The notes beneath the pieces were generated by a model. That model did no database searches and was not told the DNA's origin. It was given only the letters and a program-made list of their open reading frames with translations. 53,519 nucleotides of DNA from an uncultured Eubacteriales bacterium. GTDB lineage: Bacteria > Bacillota > Clostridia > Monoglobales > Monoglobaceae. The DNA lies in the NCBI GenBank assembly GCA_900545865.1, contig URAN01000016.1:1-53519 (forward strand), read 5' to 3'. Positions 8,030-17,876 of this stretch are shown here, in pieces. How positions within the stretch are numbered: the first letter of the stretch is position 1; every line of letters starts with the position of its first letter. The position numbers and the translations under genes are program-made.

Positions 8030-8064
8030 GCACGACCGCGAAAATCGAATTTTCGCGGTCGTGC
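8030..8064. terminator. Perfect hairpin at the end of the glycan operon
   Basis: A 16-bp perfect stem (8030-8045 with 8049-8064) has a 3-nt CGA loop and lies 26 bp beyond the GH2 stop codon on the minus strand. There is no T run directly after it in the minus direction; the T-rich tract is on the plus side. It is either a terminator working in the plus direction or a 3'-end stabiliser of the operon mRNA. Confidence 0.6.
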
Positions 8065-8090
8065 CGAAATATGTTTTTTATTATGACAAA

Positions 8091-10505
8091 TTACGAATTG
8101 ACAACAGTATAATTTTGGCTTTGCGCGGCGCAAAGGCGCGGAACACATTCACTGAAACCCTCGAATTTATATTCCGGGATATTTGACATCATTTCGATAT
8201 AATGTTCAAAATCAATCGTTTTATCAAAACAACTGTAATGATTTATTCCATACGTTTTTTCAATATAATTCACATTGTTCACGGGCTTTATGTTCCACTC
8301 AATCTTATAGAATATATTGTCCGTCGGCTTTTCGGCTGAAAAAAGCTTTATCGCGCCGTTCTCGGATACCGTACACGCCCCCTCAAACTCGGTTTTTCCG
8401 CTTTCGGTGTTGACTATTTTATAGTTACATTCAACATCAAACGGATAATCGTTTATCGCCCATCCGTCAAGCGTGCCGTCCGTATCGTCCATAGCACATA
8501 AAAACTGTTGCTGTGACAGGGTTATATAGTGATACGCAAGTTTTTTCACAAAGTAATAATCCACCACCGAATCGGAAAACTGCGGCCAGCAATCAATTAT
8601 ATTCCACCATATCACACCGCCGCATTTGTCCTTTTTAATCCTGAATCTTTCGATAAAGAATTTATCCGCCTCTGCCTGTGATATTTGGCTCATCGCGGCG
8701 AATTCCTCAACATTATCCGCACTCCTGCCGAACAATCTCTCGACCTGTTTTTTCATCAGCTCGTTTCTGTATGTGAACTCTCCGTTCGGGTATTCGGGCG
8801 ATGAACAATGCAGAATGCACTGTTTATTATCAAACGGATATGCGTCACCATCGATAAATTTATATATACTTGTCGGTGACGGACAGCCATGATAGCCAAT
8901 CTCACTCACAAAGCACGCGTTTGCTTTTGCATAATAATCACCCTTGAACCAATCTCTCGGCCCCCAAAGGTGCTGTTCGGTTGTTCGGTCGCACCCGATT
9001 TCGTGCGCCTTCTTTGACACATACGGCGAACTCGGCAGGTACGGTCTTGTTCCGTCGTGCGTATTCACTGCCTGTGGCAGGATATTACGCGTCAGGATAT
9101 TCAAATTCGGGTCGCGCGTTCTCATCTGCATAATATCACACTCGTTATCGCCCGCCCATATACAGATACACGGATGCTGTCTGAGACGTTTTATCACCGC
9201 CGCTGCCTCATCGGCAATCATCTTTTGCATACGCTCGTCTTGGGGATATGTTCCGCACGCCATTCCGAAATCCTGCCATACCGCTATACCAAACTCGTCG
9301 CACATATCATAGAACAAATCATCCTCATACACATTTCCACCCCAACAGCGTATCATATTGCATCCGCAGTCCGCCGCAAGCTTTAAAATTTTCGGGATTC
9401 GCTCTTTATCCTTACTGTGAAACATATCCGCAGGCACGTGGTTCGTACCCATTATATATATCGGCTTTCCGTTTATATAAAACCGAAATTCACCATTGCC
9501 GTTATCGTCTATCGTTTCGGAATTTATAAGAGCCAACTCTCTGAATCCAAATCTTAAATCCTTTCTGTCGCACGGTACACCGTCACGCAAGAGAGTGACC
9601 GTCACATCGTAAAGGTTCGGCACGCCGTTGCCGTGCACGTTCCAGAGCTTACAGTTTTCAATTTCAAAACCGACTCTGTTTGCAACAAACCACGGCTTAT
9701 GCTCTGTATGAAATTCGCTGTCGCCGCACTTTCCGTCAATTATAACCCGATATTTGTCACAGCGGTCGTTTTCTATATCAAGGATATATCTCAAATGCGC
9801 CGTTCCGATTTTTGTATCGGCATTATACGCACCTTGAATCAGATACGTTTCTTTTATTCCCGGCCTTTTTACCGTTTTAATGTATATCGGCTTCCAGATA
9901 CCGCCCGACACGGCACGCGGCGCAATATCCCACCCAAACATATGCGCCGCCTTGCGGATATAAACCGATTCATAGCTGTATGACATCGAACCCGATCCTA
10001 TATCATCGGCGTATGCGCGCGCCTCTAAAGCCGTTGGTTTTATATGTATAAAAATCTCGTTTTTTCCGTCTTTGAGCGAACTTATTTTAAAGCTGTGTTC
10101 AATCAGCATATTGTCACATCCGCCCAGTCTTTCGCCGTTTAAATATATATCCGCAACCGTATCGATACCCTCGGCAAAAAGCACCGTTTCGGCATTCTTT
10201 GAATCATCGGTATTCCATTCAAAGATACAGCTGTAGAATATATGACTGTATTCATACTCCGAAAGCTCAAGACAGCCGTCACCCGTGTACGGGTCTTTTT
10301 TGATTATTCCCGCCGAATACAAATCCAGTTCGAAATTTCCCGGGACATTGGCAGGTACGGTTGTTATGCCTGCCGCCGTCACATCTTTCATTTCCGAAAA
10401 TTCAAATTCTTCGCCGTCCGTCTCGGCAACGGCAAGCGTCCACTTTTTTAACACATCATACTTTTTTTCAGCCGTTATTATATTATTTTTTACTCTTTTT
10501 AACAT
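8091..10505 (-). CDS. GH2 family glycosidase, beta-mannosidase-like
   Basis: An 804-residue exo-glycosidase with GH2 architecture: N-terminal jelly-roll (about 50-210), Ig-like domain (about 215-325) and a catalytic (beta/alpha)8 barrel from about 335. The barrel has the run N-M-I-R-C-W-G-G-N-V-Y-E-D-D, typical of beta-mannosidases. Acid/base Glu455 is in GDNECD and nucleophile Glu535 in C-F-V-S-E-I-G-Y-H-G. No signal peptide is seen, so it probably acts in the cytoplasm on imported oligosaccharides. I start it at 10505, where AGGA lies 5-6 bp upstream; an ATG 18 bp earlier has a poorer site. It is the last gene of the operon, 122 bp after the first SLH gene. Beta-galactosidase or beta-glucuronidase activity is less likely from the motif. 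Confidence 0.85.
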   Translation of the reverse strand: MLKRVKNNIITAEKKYDVLKKWTLAVAETDGEEFEFSEMKDVTAAGITTVPANVPGNFELDLYSAGIIKKDPYTGDGCLELSEYEYSHIFYSCIFEWNTDDSKNAETVLFAEGIDTVADIYLNGERLGGCDNMLIEHSFKISSLKDGKNEIFIHIKPTALEARAYADDIGSGSMSYSYESVYIRKAAHMFGWDIAPRAVSGGIWKPIYIKTVKRPGIKETYLIQGAYNADTKIGTAHLRYILDIENDRCDKYRVIIDGKCGDSEFHTEHKPWFVANRVGFEIENCKLWNVHGNGVPNLYDVTVTLLRDGVPCDRKDLRFGFRELALINSETIDDNGNGEFRFYINGKPIYIMGTNHVPADMFHSKDKERIPKILKLAADCGCNMIRCWGGNVYEDDLFYDMCDEFGIAVWQDFGMACGTYPQDERMQKMIADEAAAVIKRLRQHPCICIWAGDNECDIMQMRTRDPNLNILTRNILPQAVNTHDGTRPYLPSSPYVSKKAHEIGCDRTTEQHLWGPRDWFKGDYYAKANACFVSEIGYHGCPSPTSIYKFIDGDAYPFDNKQCILHCSSPEYPNGEFTYRNELMKKQVERLFGRSADNVEEFAAMSQISQAEADKFFIERFRIKKDKCGGVIWWNIIDCWPQFSDSVVDYYFVKKLAYHYITLSQQQFLCAMDDTDGTLDGWAINDYPFDVECNYKIVNTESGKTEFEGACTVSENGAIKLFSAEKPTDNIFYKIEWNIKPVNNVNYIEKTYGINHYSCFDKTIDFEHYIEMMSNIPEYKFEGFSECVPRLCAAQSQNYTVVNS

Positions 10506-10627
10506 TTCTGTCCTCATTCCCATAGTCGCTCTTTCATCATTATTAAATTATATGCCGCACAAGCCGCCACGTATCAAAGCGCTGATTATCGCACTTTGTC
10601 CGCGGACGGCTTTTATATCCCCAATAT

Positions 10628-13294
10628 TTATTTTTTGAACACGGCGAGTGCTTTGCCGACACCCTCCATTGACTGAAGTATAACCGTATCACAATCCCCA
10701 CCGACATTGTCATAACCGGCTATGTCATCAATTGTTCCTTTGTATACCTTATCATCTCTCTTTGACGCGTCATATACCATAACGGGAACATATGTTATGT
10801 CATATGCCTCTGTCGCATCACTGCCGATGCTTGTTCCCCACGTTATAACATTCTTTCCGCGTTCATACACATATCCGAACGATAGCTGGAAATTCGCCCC
10901 GAACGACTTATCAAAGTATATACCCGTGTTCGATTCCTCAGCCCAACCGTTTCTCGTCTTTGTATCGGCACAATACAAAAGCTGAATATGATTTATCTGT
11001 CCGTGTGAATTGAACCGACATCTGATTAAGTCTCCGCAATGAATGTTGTCCGCCGAAAAGCTCTCGGCTTTCATGCTTTCCGCAAGAGTATATCTCGCCA
11101 TATTGCCGCTTATGATTCCGCTTATCTCTTTCGTCTGTGTGCCGTTGTCATCAATCGCGTCATACACGCTGTCTACCATCATCATATTTGAGTTTGCCCA
11201 CTCGTGACTTTCGGTAAGGCTGTCATTTGTACGATATACGATAATATCGTCATATTCATCATCCTTACTGAACTTATACGCCTCAATCGGATATGCAAGA
11301 CTGCGGTAAAAATCAGAAACCTTACCGATATTAAAGTCAATTTCATCGGCGGTCTTTACATCCGAATCGCTCGGCACTTTATACACCTTTGCCGCCGATG
11401 AGAATATAATCTTTTTACCGAACCGAGTAGTATATTTTGTAAGCGTTTCCACTCCGTTCGTTGTTCTCACAAGGTCGCCGCCGCTCGTATTATACGTATC
11501 GATTTGGTTGATCTTATCGTTTTCGTCAACCTTATAGAGAATAATTTGAGGAGCAATGCTATAGCTACCACCGCTGACGCTGCACTCGGGAATGTTAGCC
11601 ACAAGCTTATCGAGCGCATCACTGTTGTATCTTGTGCCGTCAAGGCTTATTTTGTCCGCACCGTCTGTTATACTCAAATTTCCGTCTGAAGTAAAGATTT
11701 TAAATTTAAGCACGGTATCAAACGGACTGCCGCTGTTCTTTATATCACACAAATATCCGCAGCGCATAACCTGTTCGGACGGTTTTGCGGACACAATCTT
11801 TCCGAACGCGTTTATATAGAACATATACTTGCGCGAAAGGGTTATATCCTCAACATTGCTGTCGGTTATTCCCTTTGAAACGTAATATTCTTTATCGCCG
11901 ATTGTATAAACATCAACGCCGTCATCGGTATGTTTTTCGGAAACAACGCCCTCTGCCTGTATTTCGGACATAATAATCCTGATTATATTCTTGTTTTCCG
12001 ATGCCGCAACAGACAGAATACTGTTCGTTGCCAAGTCGGATATATCTATGCTTGCGCCGTCCGAATTTTTAACATTGACCGCGCCGTATTGCGAAAGGTC
12101 AAGAGTATCCTGAGCCAAGCCGTTATACAAAAGATTCTTGCCGTTCGTCATTGACTTGACGGAAAAGTTTTTATAATCATTGATTATCATATAATTGTAC
12201 TTTCCGTCCGAATCCGAATCGGTAAAATAAATATCGCCCTCACTCATACTCGCCAAACGCTCGCTTATTTTATCTTTTAACGGTTCACCATTGTACACAA
12301 TCTTGATACCCGTCATCGGTATATTTCTTCGGCTCGATGAATTTTTATCCAAATAATAATATACTCTGTCGCCGTCATATCCGTCATAATTTTCTATATC
12401 TATTCTCAATGTGTCATCCGCGTCGGTATTTCTTTCGATATAGAACAGAATCGGCATTTCGTTTGCCGCTCTCTTGTACACAAGCTTTACCCTTTGACCG
12501 AGGTATTCATCCGCACCGTCAAATCCGTCCGTCTTATACTTCACTCCGTCTATTACCGCGAACCCGTCCTCGCCGCCGTTATCGTCACAGCTCGCACCGT
12601 CCGCCGCGGTTATCGCACCCTCGGCTCTGTACATCGAATAATATATCGAGAGCAAGGTTCTGTCGGTCTTGTTTGTGTATTGAAACTCTCCGTCCGCGCT
12701 CACGCTTTCGATGTCATAAACATTCGTTGACATACATTCATAGATAAGCTGTGCCGCACCGCCGAGCGTAAGCTCGCTTGTCGAATTTGCCGTGCTTATA
12801 CCGAGTTTTGAGGCAACGTTCAGATACCCGTAAGGATAGCCGCCGCGGAACTTTGCCAACTCGTCATAATCCATAAGACTGAGCATAATTTTAAGGCCCT
12901 CGGCATATGTTATCGTATCATCGGGACGAAAGCTGCGCTCATCGTCAACCGAAACAGCACCGCTTTTAACAAGGGCGTTGACCGATGCCAAAGCATAGCT
13001 TTCCATCGGCAAATCAACAAAAAATCTGTCTTGCGTTTCTTCAAACTCATTGACCTTTATCGCGCGTGCGGCGTACACCGCAAAATCAGCACGGGTCACG
13101 CTTCCCGAAAGAGCGTTTTCGTCATAGCTTTTAAAAACATCAATCTTTTTCAAAAATTCCGCCGCCGACTCGGCGTTCGGCGCGCCTATTTTGTCCGCCG
13201 CATACGCCGTTGTCAACGCACTTACCGCAATCAAAATTCCCGTAATCAGACACAAGATGCGTCTTGCCGCCGAACCGTTATTAATCTTTTTCAT
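10628..13294 (-). CDS. Secreted protein with N-terminal SLH region
   Basis: The 888-residue protein has a lysine-rich start, a hydrophobic helix and an A-Y-A-A cleavage site (about residue 33), so it is exported. An S-layer homology region follows (about 40-150), with G-S-V-T-R-A-D-F-A and R-S-F-R-P-D-D-T-I-T-Y-A-E-G-L-K-I-M, the pattern that binds pyruvylated cell-wall polymers. The remaining 700 residues are beta-rich, rich in Asp, Tyr and Ser, and match no family I know; no catalytic signature is visible. The start ATG follows AAGGGG. It lies 15 bp after the next SLH gene in the operon. It probably anchors or scaffolds the glycan machinery at the surface. Confidence 0.75.
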   Translation of the reverse strand: MKKINNGSAARRILCLITGILIAVSALTTAYAADKIGAPNAESAAEFLKKIDVFKSYDENALSGSVTRADFAVYAARAIKVNEFEETQDRFFVDLPMESYALASVNALVKSGAVSVDDERSFRPDDTITYAEGLKIMLSLMDYDELAKFRGGYPYGYLNVASKLGISTANSTSELTLGGAAQLIYECMSTNVYDIESVSADGEFQYTNKTDRTLLSIYYSMYRAEGAITAADGASCDDNGGEDGFAVIDGVKYKTDGFDGADEYLGQRVKLVYKRAANEMPILFYIERNTDADDTLRIDIENYDGYDGDRVYYYLDKNSSSRRNIPMTGIKIVYNGEPLKDKISERLASMSEGDIYFTDSDSDGKYNYMIINDYKNFSVKSMTNGKNLLYNGLAQDTLDLSQYGAVNVKNSDGASIDISDLATNSILSVAASENKNIIRIIMSEIQAEGVVSEKHTDDGVDVYTIGDKEYYVSKGITDSNVEDITLSRKYMFYINAFGKIVSAKPSEQVMRCGYLCDIKNSGSPFDTVLKFKIFTSDGNLSITDGADKISLDGTRYNSDALDKLVANIPECSVSGGSYSIAPQIILYKVDENDKINQIDTYNTSGGDLVRTTNGVETLTKYTTRFGKKIIFSSAAKVYKVPSDSDVKTADEIDFNIGKVSDFYRSLAYPIEAYKFSKDDEYDDIIVYRTNDSLTESHEWANSNMMMVDSVYDAIDDNGTQTKEISGIISGNMARYTLAESMKAESFSADNIHCGDLIRCRFNSHGQINHIQLLYCADTKTRNGWAEESNTGIYFDKSFGANFQLSFGYVYERGKNVITWGTSIGSDATEAYDITYVPVMVYDASKRDDKVYKGTIDDIAGYDNVGGDCDTVILQSMEGVGKALAVFKK

Positions 13295-13309
13295 CTTTGC
13301 CGCCCCTTT

Positions 13310-14983
13310 CTATGCCAAATACTTGTACAAGCCGTAAATCATCTTTGCAGCCTCGGCACGGGTTATGTCCGAGGCGGGTTCAAAATTACCGCCGTCACTT
13401 CCGTTTACAATTTCGAGGCCTTTGAGCAAATATATGCTGTCTTTTGCATAATCCGAAATTTCGCTGTCGTCATTAAACGGCGATATTTCGTCATCGACTT
13501 TTATGTCGGCATCACTCAGCCTTAAAATATTGGCGCACAAAACCGCCAAATCCTGTCTTGTTATGCTGTCGCCAACGCCGAATTCGGACGCGCTTATGCC
13601 TTTGGCAATCCCCTTGCCGTAAGCCTTTTTTATAAAGTCGGCATACCACGCGGAATTATCAACATCCGAAAACGGAATTTCAACTGCGTCCGCCTCGGGA
13701 TAAAACGCACAGATTAAAATCTTGACCGCTTCTTCTCTCGTTATCGATTCGTTCGGACAGAATTTATAACTTTCTCTGCCGTTGATTATTTTCAGCTGTG
13801 CAAGTGAAATTATCGCCTCTTTTGCCCACGAAACATCATCGATGTCGTCGAATATGTTTTTATCTATCGTCTGCGGCGCGTTATTACCCTGTGAGGCATC
13901 GGGCGTTATTTTGTTTGAAAATCCCGACGAAGAACCTCCGCCGCCACCGCCGCCGGTGCTGCCGCTGCCGCCTGACGGTTTATATTCATCTATCGCACGT
14001 TTTAGGTCGGCAATCGTTTCGTAATTTCTTCCCGATATATACGCCGCACAATCGGATGATAACGCAGTGTAACCGATATAGGTTTTAAATTCTCCCAAAA
14101 CCTTTGTTATGTTTCCGTAACCGTCCGAAATTCTGACTGTTGACAGGATAAAGCTGTCTTTTATGCAATTTAAAAATCCGCTCATATTCGACAAAGCCGC
14201 ATCGTTCCGCGCCGAAAAACGCGCCGACATATCGGCTTTGAACTTATCCGTCACAAAGCTCTCGGGCAGGAACTTTCCTATCTCGGTTTTGTCAAGCGCA
14301 AGCTCATCCGCATAATCAAACAAGCTTTTGAATTCGGAATTGCTCCGCGCCGCCGAAACCGCCGCCGCGGCATAAACATATCTTATATTATCCGCCGTAT
14401 AATCATTTATCTCCCCTTTGAGATAAGAATACAAAAGCTTTTCTCTTACGGCGGTATCGCTCATATCATCGGTATTTGAAACAAATCCAAGCGCATATCT
14501 GTATTGATTGCAAATTTCGCTTACCTTTTGTTCATCACTCGCCGAAACCGCTTGTTTTAAAAGCTCGAATGCGTCTTTTGACTCTTGTTCGTTGCTGTAT
14601 AATACACTCCTCTTTTCCGTCTCGCCGCATTTTGAACAGCCGATATATGCCGTATAGATACCGCTCTTTCCGTTATTTATTTCGGCGTCAAACGTAAACT
14701 TTCCGTCCTCATCCGACATTCCCTGATTCTGATACGGCATCACGGATTTAACATCGCCGCTCAACGCCGCCCCCGACAAATCCGAAATGTCCTTATCGGG
14801 TGCAAAAATTCTTATACCGACCATTGCCGAATGTCCGCATTTAAGCTCGCCCGATATGTTTATCACCGTTTCGCCGCTCTCATCCCGTGCCGCAGCACAG
14901 GTGAACATTGCCGCCGAAAATACCGCAGCGGCACAAACTGCCGCAAGCGGTCTGTATATTTTGATTATTCTTCGTCTTACCAT
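13310..14983 (-). CDS. Secreted protein with three C-terminal SLH domains
   Basis: The 557-residue protein has a signal peptide (about 1-32, ending in C-A-A-A-R). An N-terminal beta module follows (about 41-130) that is also present in the GH-A enzyme encoded upstream in the operon. Next come a helical segment (about 135-325), a Gly/Ser linker with a run of seven glycines, and three SLH repeats to the C-terminus. These carry T-R-E-E-A-V-K-I-L, F-S-D-V-D-N-S-A-W-Y-A-D-F-I and T-R-A-E-A-A-K-M-I-Y. SLH domains attach proteins to pyruvylated secondary wall polymers. AGGAGG lies 11 bp upstream of the ATG. It is most likely a cell-surface anchor protein; no enzymatic motif is seen. Confidence 0.8.
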   Translation of the reverse strand: MVRRRIIKIYRPLAAVCAAAVFSAAMFTCAAARDESGETVINISGELKCGHSAMVGIRIFAPDKDISDLSGAALSGDVKSVMPYQNQGMSDEDGKFTFDAEINNGKSGIYTAYIGCSKCGETEKRSVLYSNEQESKDAFELLKQAVSASDEQKVSEICNQYRYALGFVSNTDDMSDTAVREKLLYSYLKGEINDYTADNIRYVYAAAAVSAARSNSEFKSLFDYADELALDKTEIGKFLPESFVTDKFKADMSARFSARNDAALSNMSGFLNCIKDSFILSTVRISDGYGNITKVLGEFKTYIGYTALSSDCAAYISGRNYETIADLKRAIDEYKPSGGSGSTGGGGGGGSSSGFSNKITPDASQGNNAPQTIDKNIFDDIDDVSWAKEAIISLAQLKIINGRESYKFCPNESITREEAVKILICAFYPEADAVEIPFSDVDNSAWYADFIKKAYGKGIAKGISASEFGVGDSITRQDLAVLCANILRLSDADIKVDDEISPFNDDSEISDYAKDSIYLLKGLEIVNGSDGGNFEPASDITRAEAAKMIYGLYKYLA

Positions 14984-15026
14984 AACTTACGCTACCTCCT
15001 GTTGCTTTGATTATAAAATATCGTCT

Positions 15027-17831
15027 TTACCTTATCTCATACATATCTATCGGTTTTATCAAGTTTTTATCCCGTATAAAAATCGAAATTCTGTCAGCGT
15101 TTGCCGCATTTATTTCGGTTTTAAATCTTGCATAACCATGCAAGCCCGAATTTTCATCACCGCACACCGAAACATCAATCAGACAACCGTCTTTATACGC
15201 CGCACATATCACCGCGGCATTATTGATTTTGTTCGTTTTGTCCGCCGCTCTGTTTACGGCAACGGAAACTTTGAGCGGTGTATCACTCGCATTATCGATG
15301 TCAGACAAATTCTTTATCTCTTTTTCTCCGCAATAAATTTCGTAATCGAATTTTGGTGCTCTCACATATTGGGGGCTGTCGGATACCTTTATTTTTAAAA
15401 CACCGTTATCCGTCTTTATCCGTTCGGAATTTCCAAACATATCACACACCTCAACATCTTGCAAGCCAACATCGACGCTGTACTCTTTTTCGCCGCCGTC
15501 CGACCACACCGCATAAATATATTCGCCGTCATCCTCGAATTCTGCCTTGTATACACCATTGGCGGTCTTGCTGACAGAGTTTTGGACTTTATCCGCCAAC
15601 AATGTGTTATAATTCGAAAACGCCAAATATGCCTTTGTTGCCGCATACGGATTCTCTTGCATTACGTCCTGCATTATTCCCAAATCATATTCATACACTG
15701 AGGTTGAGCCGTGCTTTTTAAGCGAGGTGTACCAAAACATCTTTTCAACCAAATCATCCCGTCGGCAAAGAATATTCGCGCGAACCCCGTAAGCCGCCTG
15801 TAGGGTATCGTCTATCCCCTCTGTTCCGAGCGACCAGCCCGTTTCCGTCATCCAAATCGGCATATCGCCAAAACCGCGGCTGTCCAAAAGGTCGCGTATC
15901 TGTTCTATCGCCGATACATATTCGGAACTCTCGGGGCTCTTTCCCTGACAGTATATATGAATACTCAGCGCGTCAATATATTGACCTCCGCCGCCGTTTA
16001 AAAATCGTGTTATCCACGGCACAATTTTATTTTCACCTGCAAGCTGTCCGGCACACACGCCGACAAGCTTTGCATCGGGGTTGACGGCTCGCACCTTTTC
16101 GGATACCGCCTTTGTCATCTTAACATAATTTTCGGGCGTTGCCGCCGAGCTTGACGAAAGGTTGTATTCGTTCCATACCTCAAAATAATTTGTTGTTCCG
16201 ATAAGGTTTTTTGCAAGATGCGCCGCATAGTCGGCAAAGGCGTTCACTGCCGTATCGCTCACAGGCGGATTTTCCGTTGTATAAAGACTGTTCGTTGCGG
16301 TAAATTCCTGTAAAAGCTCAATATTATTGTCTTTCATCGCCTTATAATAGTCGAAGTACGGCCACGGAATTTCGCCGCTGCTGTTACCGTATTGACCCTT
16401 TGTGCGCTCATAAGTTGACCAGAACAATTCATCGCGGATTATGCCGAATCCTGCCTGTTTTTCCGTTTCGATAAGTTTATCATATTCACCTATGTTATGC
16501 GCAATATGATTGACGATACCGAATTTATTATTGAGATTCTTTGATGAATTGACAAAAGAAAACGTTATGTTTTCATCCGCAACGCTTGCCCCCGATTCGT
16601 CCTTTGCCGAAACATTCAGAGTATACAAGCCGTATTTGTCAATTTGGGGCAAGACCACATCATGTAAAACCGCGCCCGATTTTATATCCGCAGCGGCTTT
16701 GGTATTGCTCCAAACAATTTCGCCGTTTTCGTCAATGACCTTATAGGTCAGGCTCACGCCTTTTAAATTATCATACGGCACATACTTCGTCTCAAATTTA
16801 ATCGTATCTTCGTTTCCGAAAATATTACCCGTTTTTTCGGTTTTTATCTCACTTCTGAGCGGTGCCGTTTCATATGTCGGCTCGTTTCCGCTCTCATAAA
16901 GCCGATTCGCATAGCCACCGTTCACGCCGACAATCGACATATTATCTATGTACACATCGGCATTGCCGGGCGTTGAAAACGCGATGCCGTCAAACGAAGT
17001 ACAGTTGTTAAGCTCGGATATTCCGAAATACTTTCCATCTATATAATACACTATTCTGTCGAGATCCAAATCAACGTACATAACAACGCTGTACCATTTA
17101 TCCTTTTGCTGAAGGTAAAACGGATAGTGCATTGTCCAGCCTTTTGCCCCCTCATAGAACCCGAGTTTTGTTTCACTGTTCACCGCAAAGGTCTCAAACG
17201 TATCTCCGCCGCTTGCAAAATCATAAATTTTCGCCTTTAAAAGCCTGAACGTGAATTGTGCATTACTCGCCGCCGCACGATAATCAAACGCAATCCTATA
17301 AACGCCCGAGTTGAGCTTTTTGCTCATATCATACGGGTCTGCATAAACGTGTTTAAATATCGATGAACTCCCGTTCTTTGCCGCTTTCAGAGCCTTTCCG
17401 TGACCGTCACCGAAATCATATGCCGAAAAGTCGGATTCACTTCCTTTTATATGTGTGAAATCGCCCTTTCCTCCGCCGTAATCCGAAAAATCGGATTCAA
17501 AATATATGTCGGGTTCGGAAATACTCACTTCTTTGGTTATTCCGCTGTCGCCGAATCCGATATACGCCGTCTGTGCGCCGTCGCTTTGAAAGTCAAACGA
17601 ATATTCGCCGCCGACCCCCGTAACAGTCTGGTTCTGATATACTATTATATCAGACGCGTTTTGCGGCGTCAAGTCACTTGGCGAATATCCGTCTTTAAGG
17701 ACGCGTATTCCCACACGCTCGCCCTCACGCGCGGACGAACTCTTTCCGCTTATCGTAACGGCATCGGCCGCGGCGGAACACAAAAGTGTTGCCGCCGTAA
17801 CCATAGATAAAATCTTTTTTAATGCTTTCAT
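15027..17831 (-). CDS. Secreted clan GH-A glycoside hydrolase with accessory beta domains
   Basis: This 934-residue protein has a signal peptide (1-24). An 80-residue module (about 27-106) is shared with the SLH protein encoded next. A concanavalin/LamG-like domain (about 107-305) contains Y-Y-I-D-G-K-Y-F-G and a V-Y-I-D-N-M strand, followed by an Ig-like domain (about 330-430). The (beta/alpha)8 barrel (about 435-760) has acid/base Glu555 in E-V-W-N-E-Y-N and nucleophile Glu663 in W-M-T-E-T-G-W-S, the clan GH-A pattern. The closest feel is GH39 or an unclassified GH-A family; the substrate is not readable. GGAGGC precedes the ATG. It is placed 45 bp after the LamG-rich protein gene. Confidence 0.8.
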   Translation of the reverse strand: MKALKKILSMVTAATLLCSAAADAVTISGKSSSAREGERVGIRVLKDGYSPSDLTPQNASDIIVYQNQTVTGVGGEYSFDFQSDGAQTAYIGFGDSGITKEVSISEPDIYFESDFSDYGGGKGDFTHIKGSESDFSAYDFGDGHGKALKAAKNGSSSIFKHVYADPYDMSKKLNSGVYRIAFDYRAAASNAQFTFRLLKAKIYDFASGGDTFETFAVNSETKLGFYEGAKGWTMHYPFYLQQKDKWYSVVMYVDLDLDRIVYYIDGKYFGISELNNCTSFDGIAFSTPGNADVYIDNMSIVGVNGGYANRLYESGNEPTYETAPLRSEIKTEKTGNIFGNEDTIKFETKYVPYDNLKGVSLTYKVIDENGEIVWSNTKAAADIKSGAVLHDVVLPQIDKYGLYTLNVSAKDESGASVADENITFSFVNSSKNLNNKFGIVNHIAHNIGEYDKLIETEKQAGFGIIRDELFWSTYERTKGQYGNSSGEIPWPYFDYYKAMKDNNIELLQEFTATNSLYTTENPPVSDTAVNAFADYAAHLAKNLIGTTNYFEVWNEYNLSSSSAATPENYVKMTKAVSEKVRAVNPDAKLVGVCAGQLAGENKIVPWITRFLNGGGGQYIDALSIHIYCQGKSPESSEYVSAIEQIRDLLDSRGFGDMPIWMTETGWSLGTEGIDDTLQAAYGVRANILCRRDDLVEKMFWYTSLKKHGSTSVYEYDLGIMQDVMQENPYAATKAYLAFSNYNTLLADKVQNSVSKTANGVYKAEFEDDGEYIYAVWSDGGEKEYSVDVGLQDVEVCDMFGNSERIKTDNGVLKIKVSDSPQYVRAPKFDYEIYCGEKEIKNLSDIDNASDTPLKVSVAVNRAADKTNKINNAAVICAAYKDGCLIDVSVCGDENSGLHGYARFKTEINAANADRISIFIRDKNLIKPIDMYEIR

Positions 17832-17876
17832 TGTGAATACGCCTCCGTTTTTTGTTTAAGAATTATCGTGTCAATA

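Noticed and set aside
12337..12747. Long open frames opposite the SLH and LamG genes
   Set aside because: They are antisense shadows of well-supported secreted proteins, rich in Arg/His from reversed codons, with no ribosome sites.
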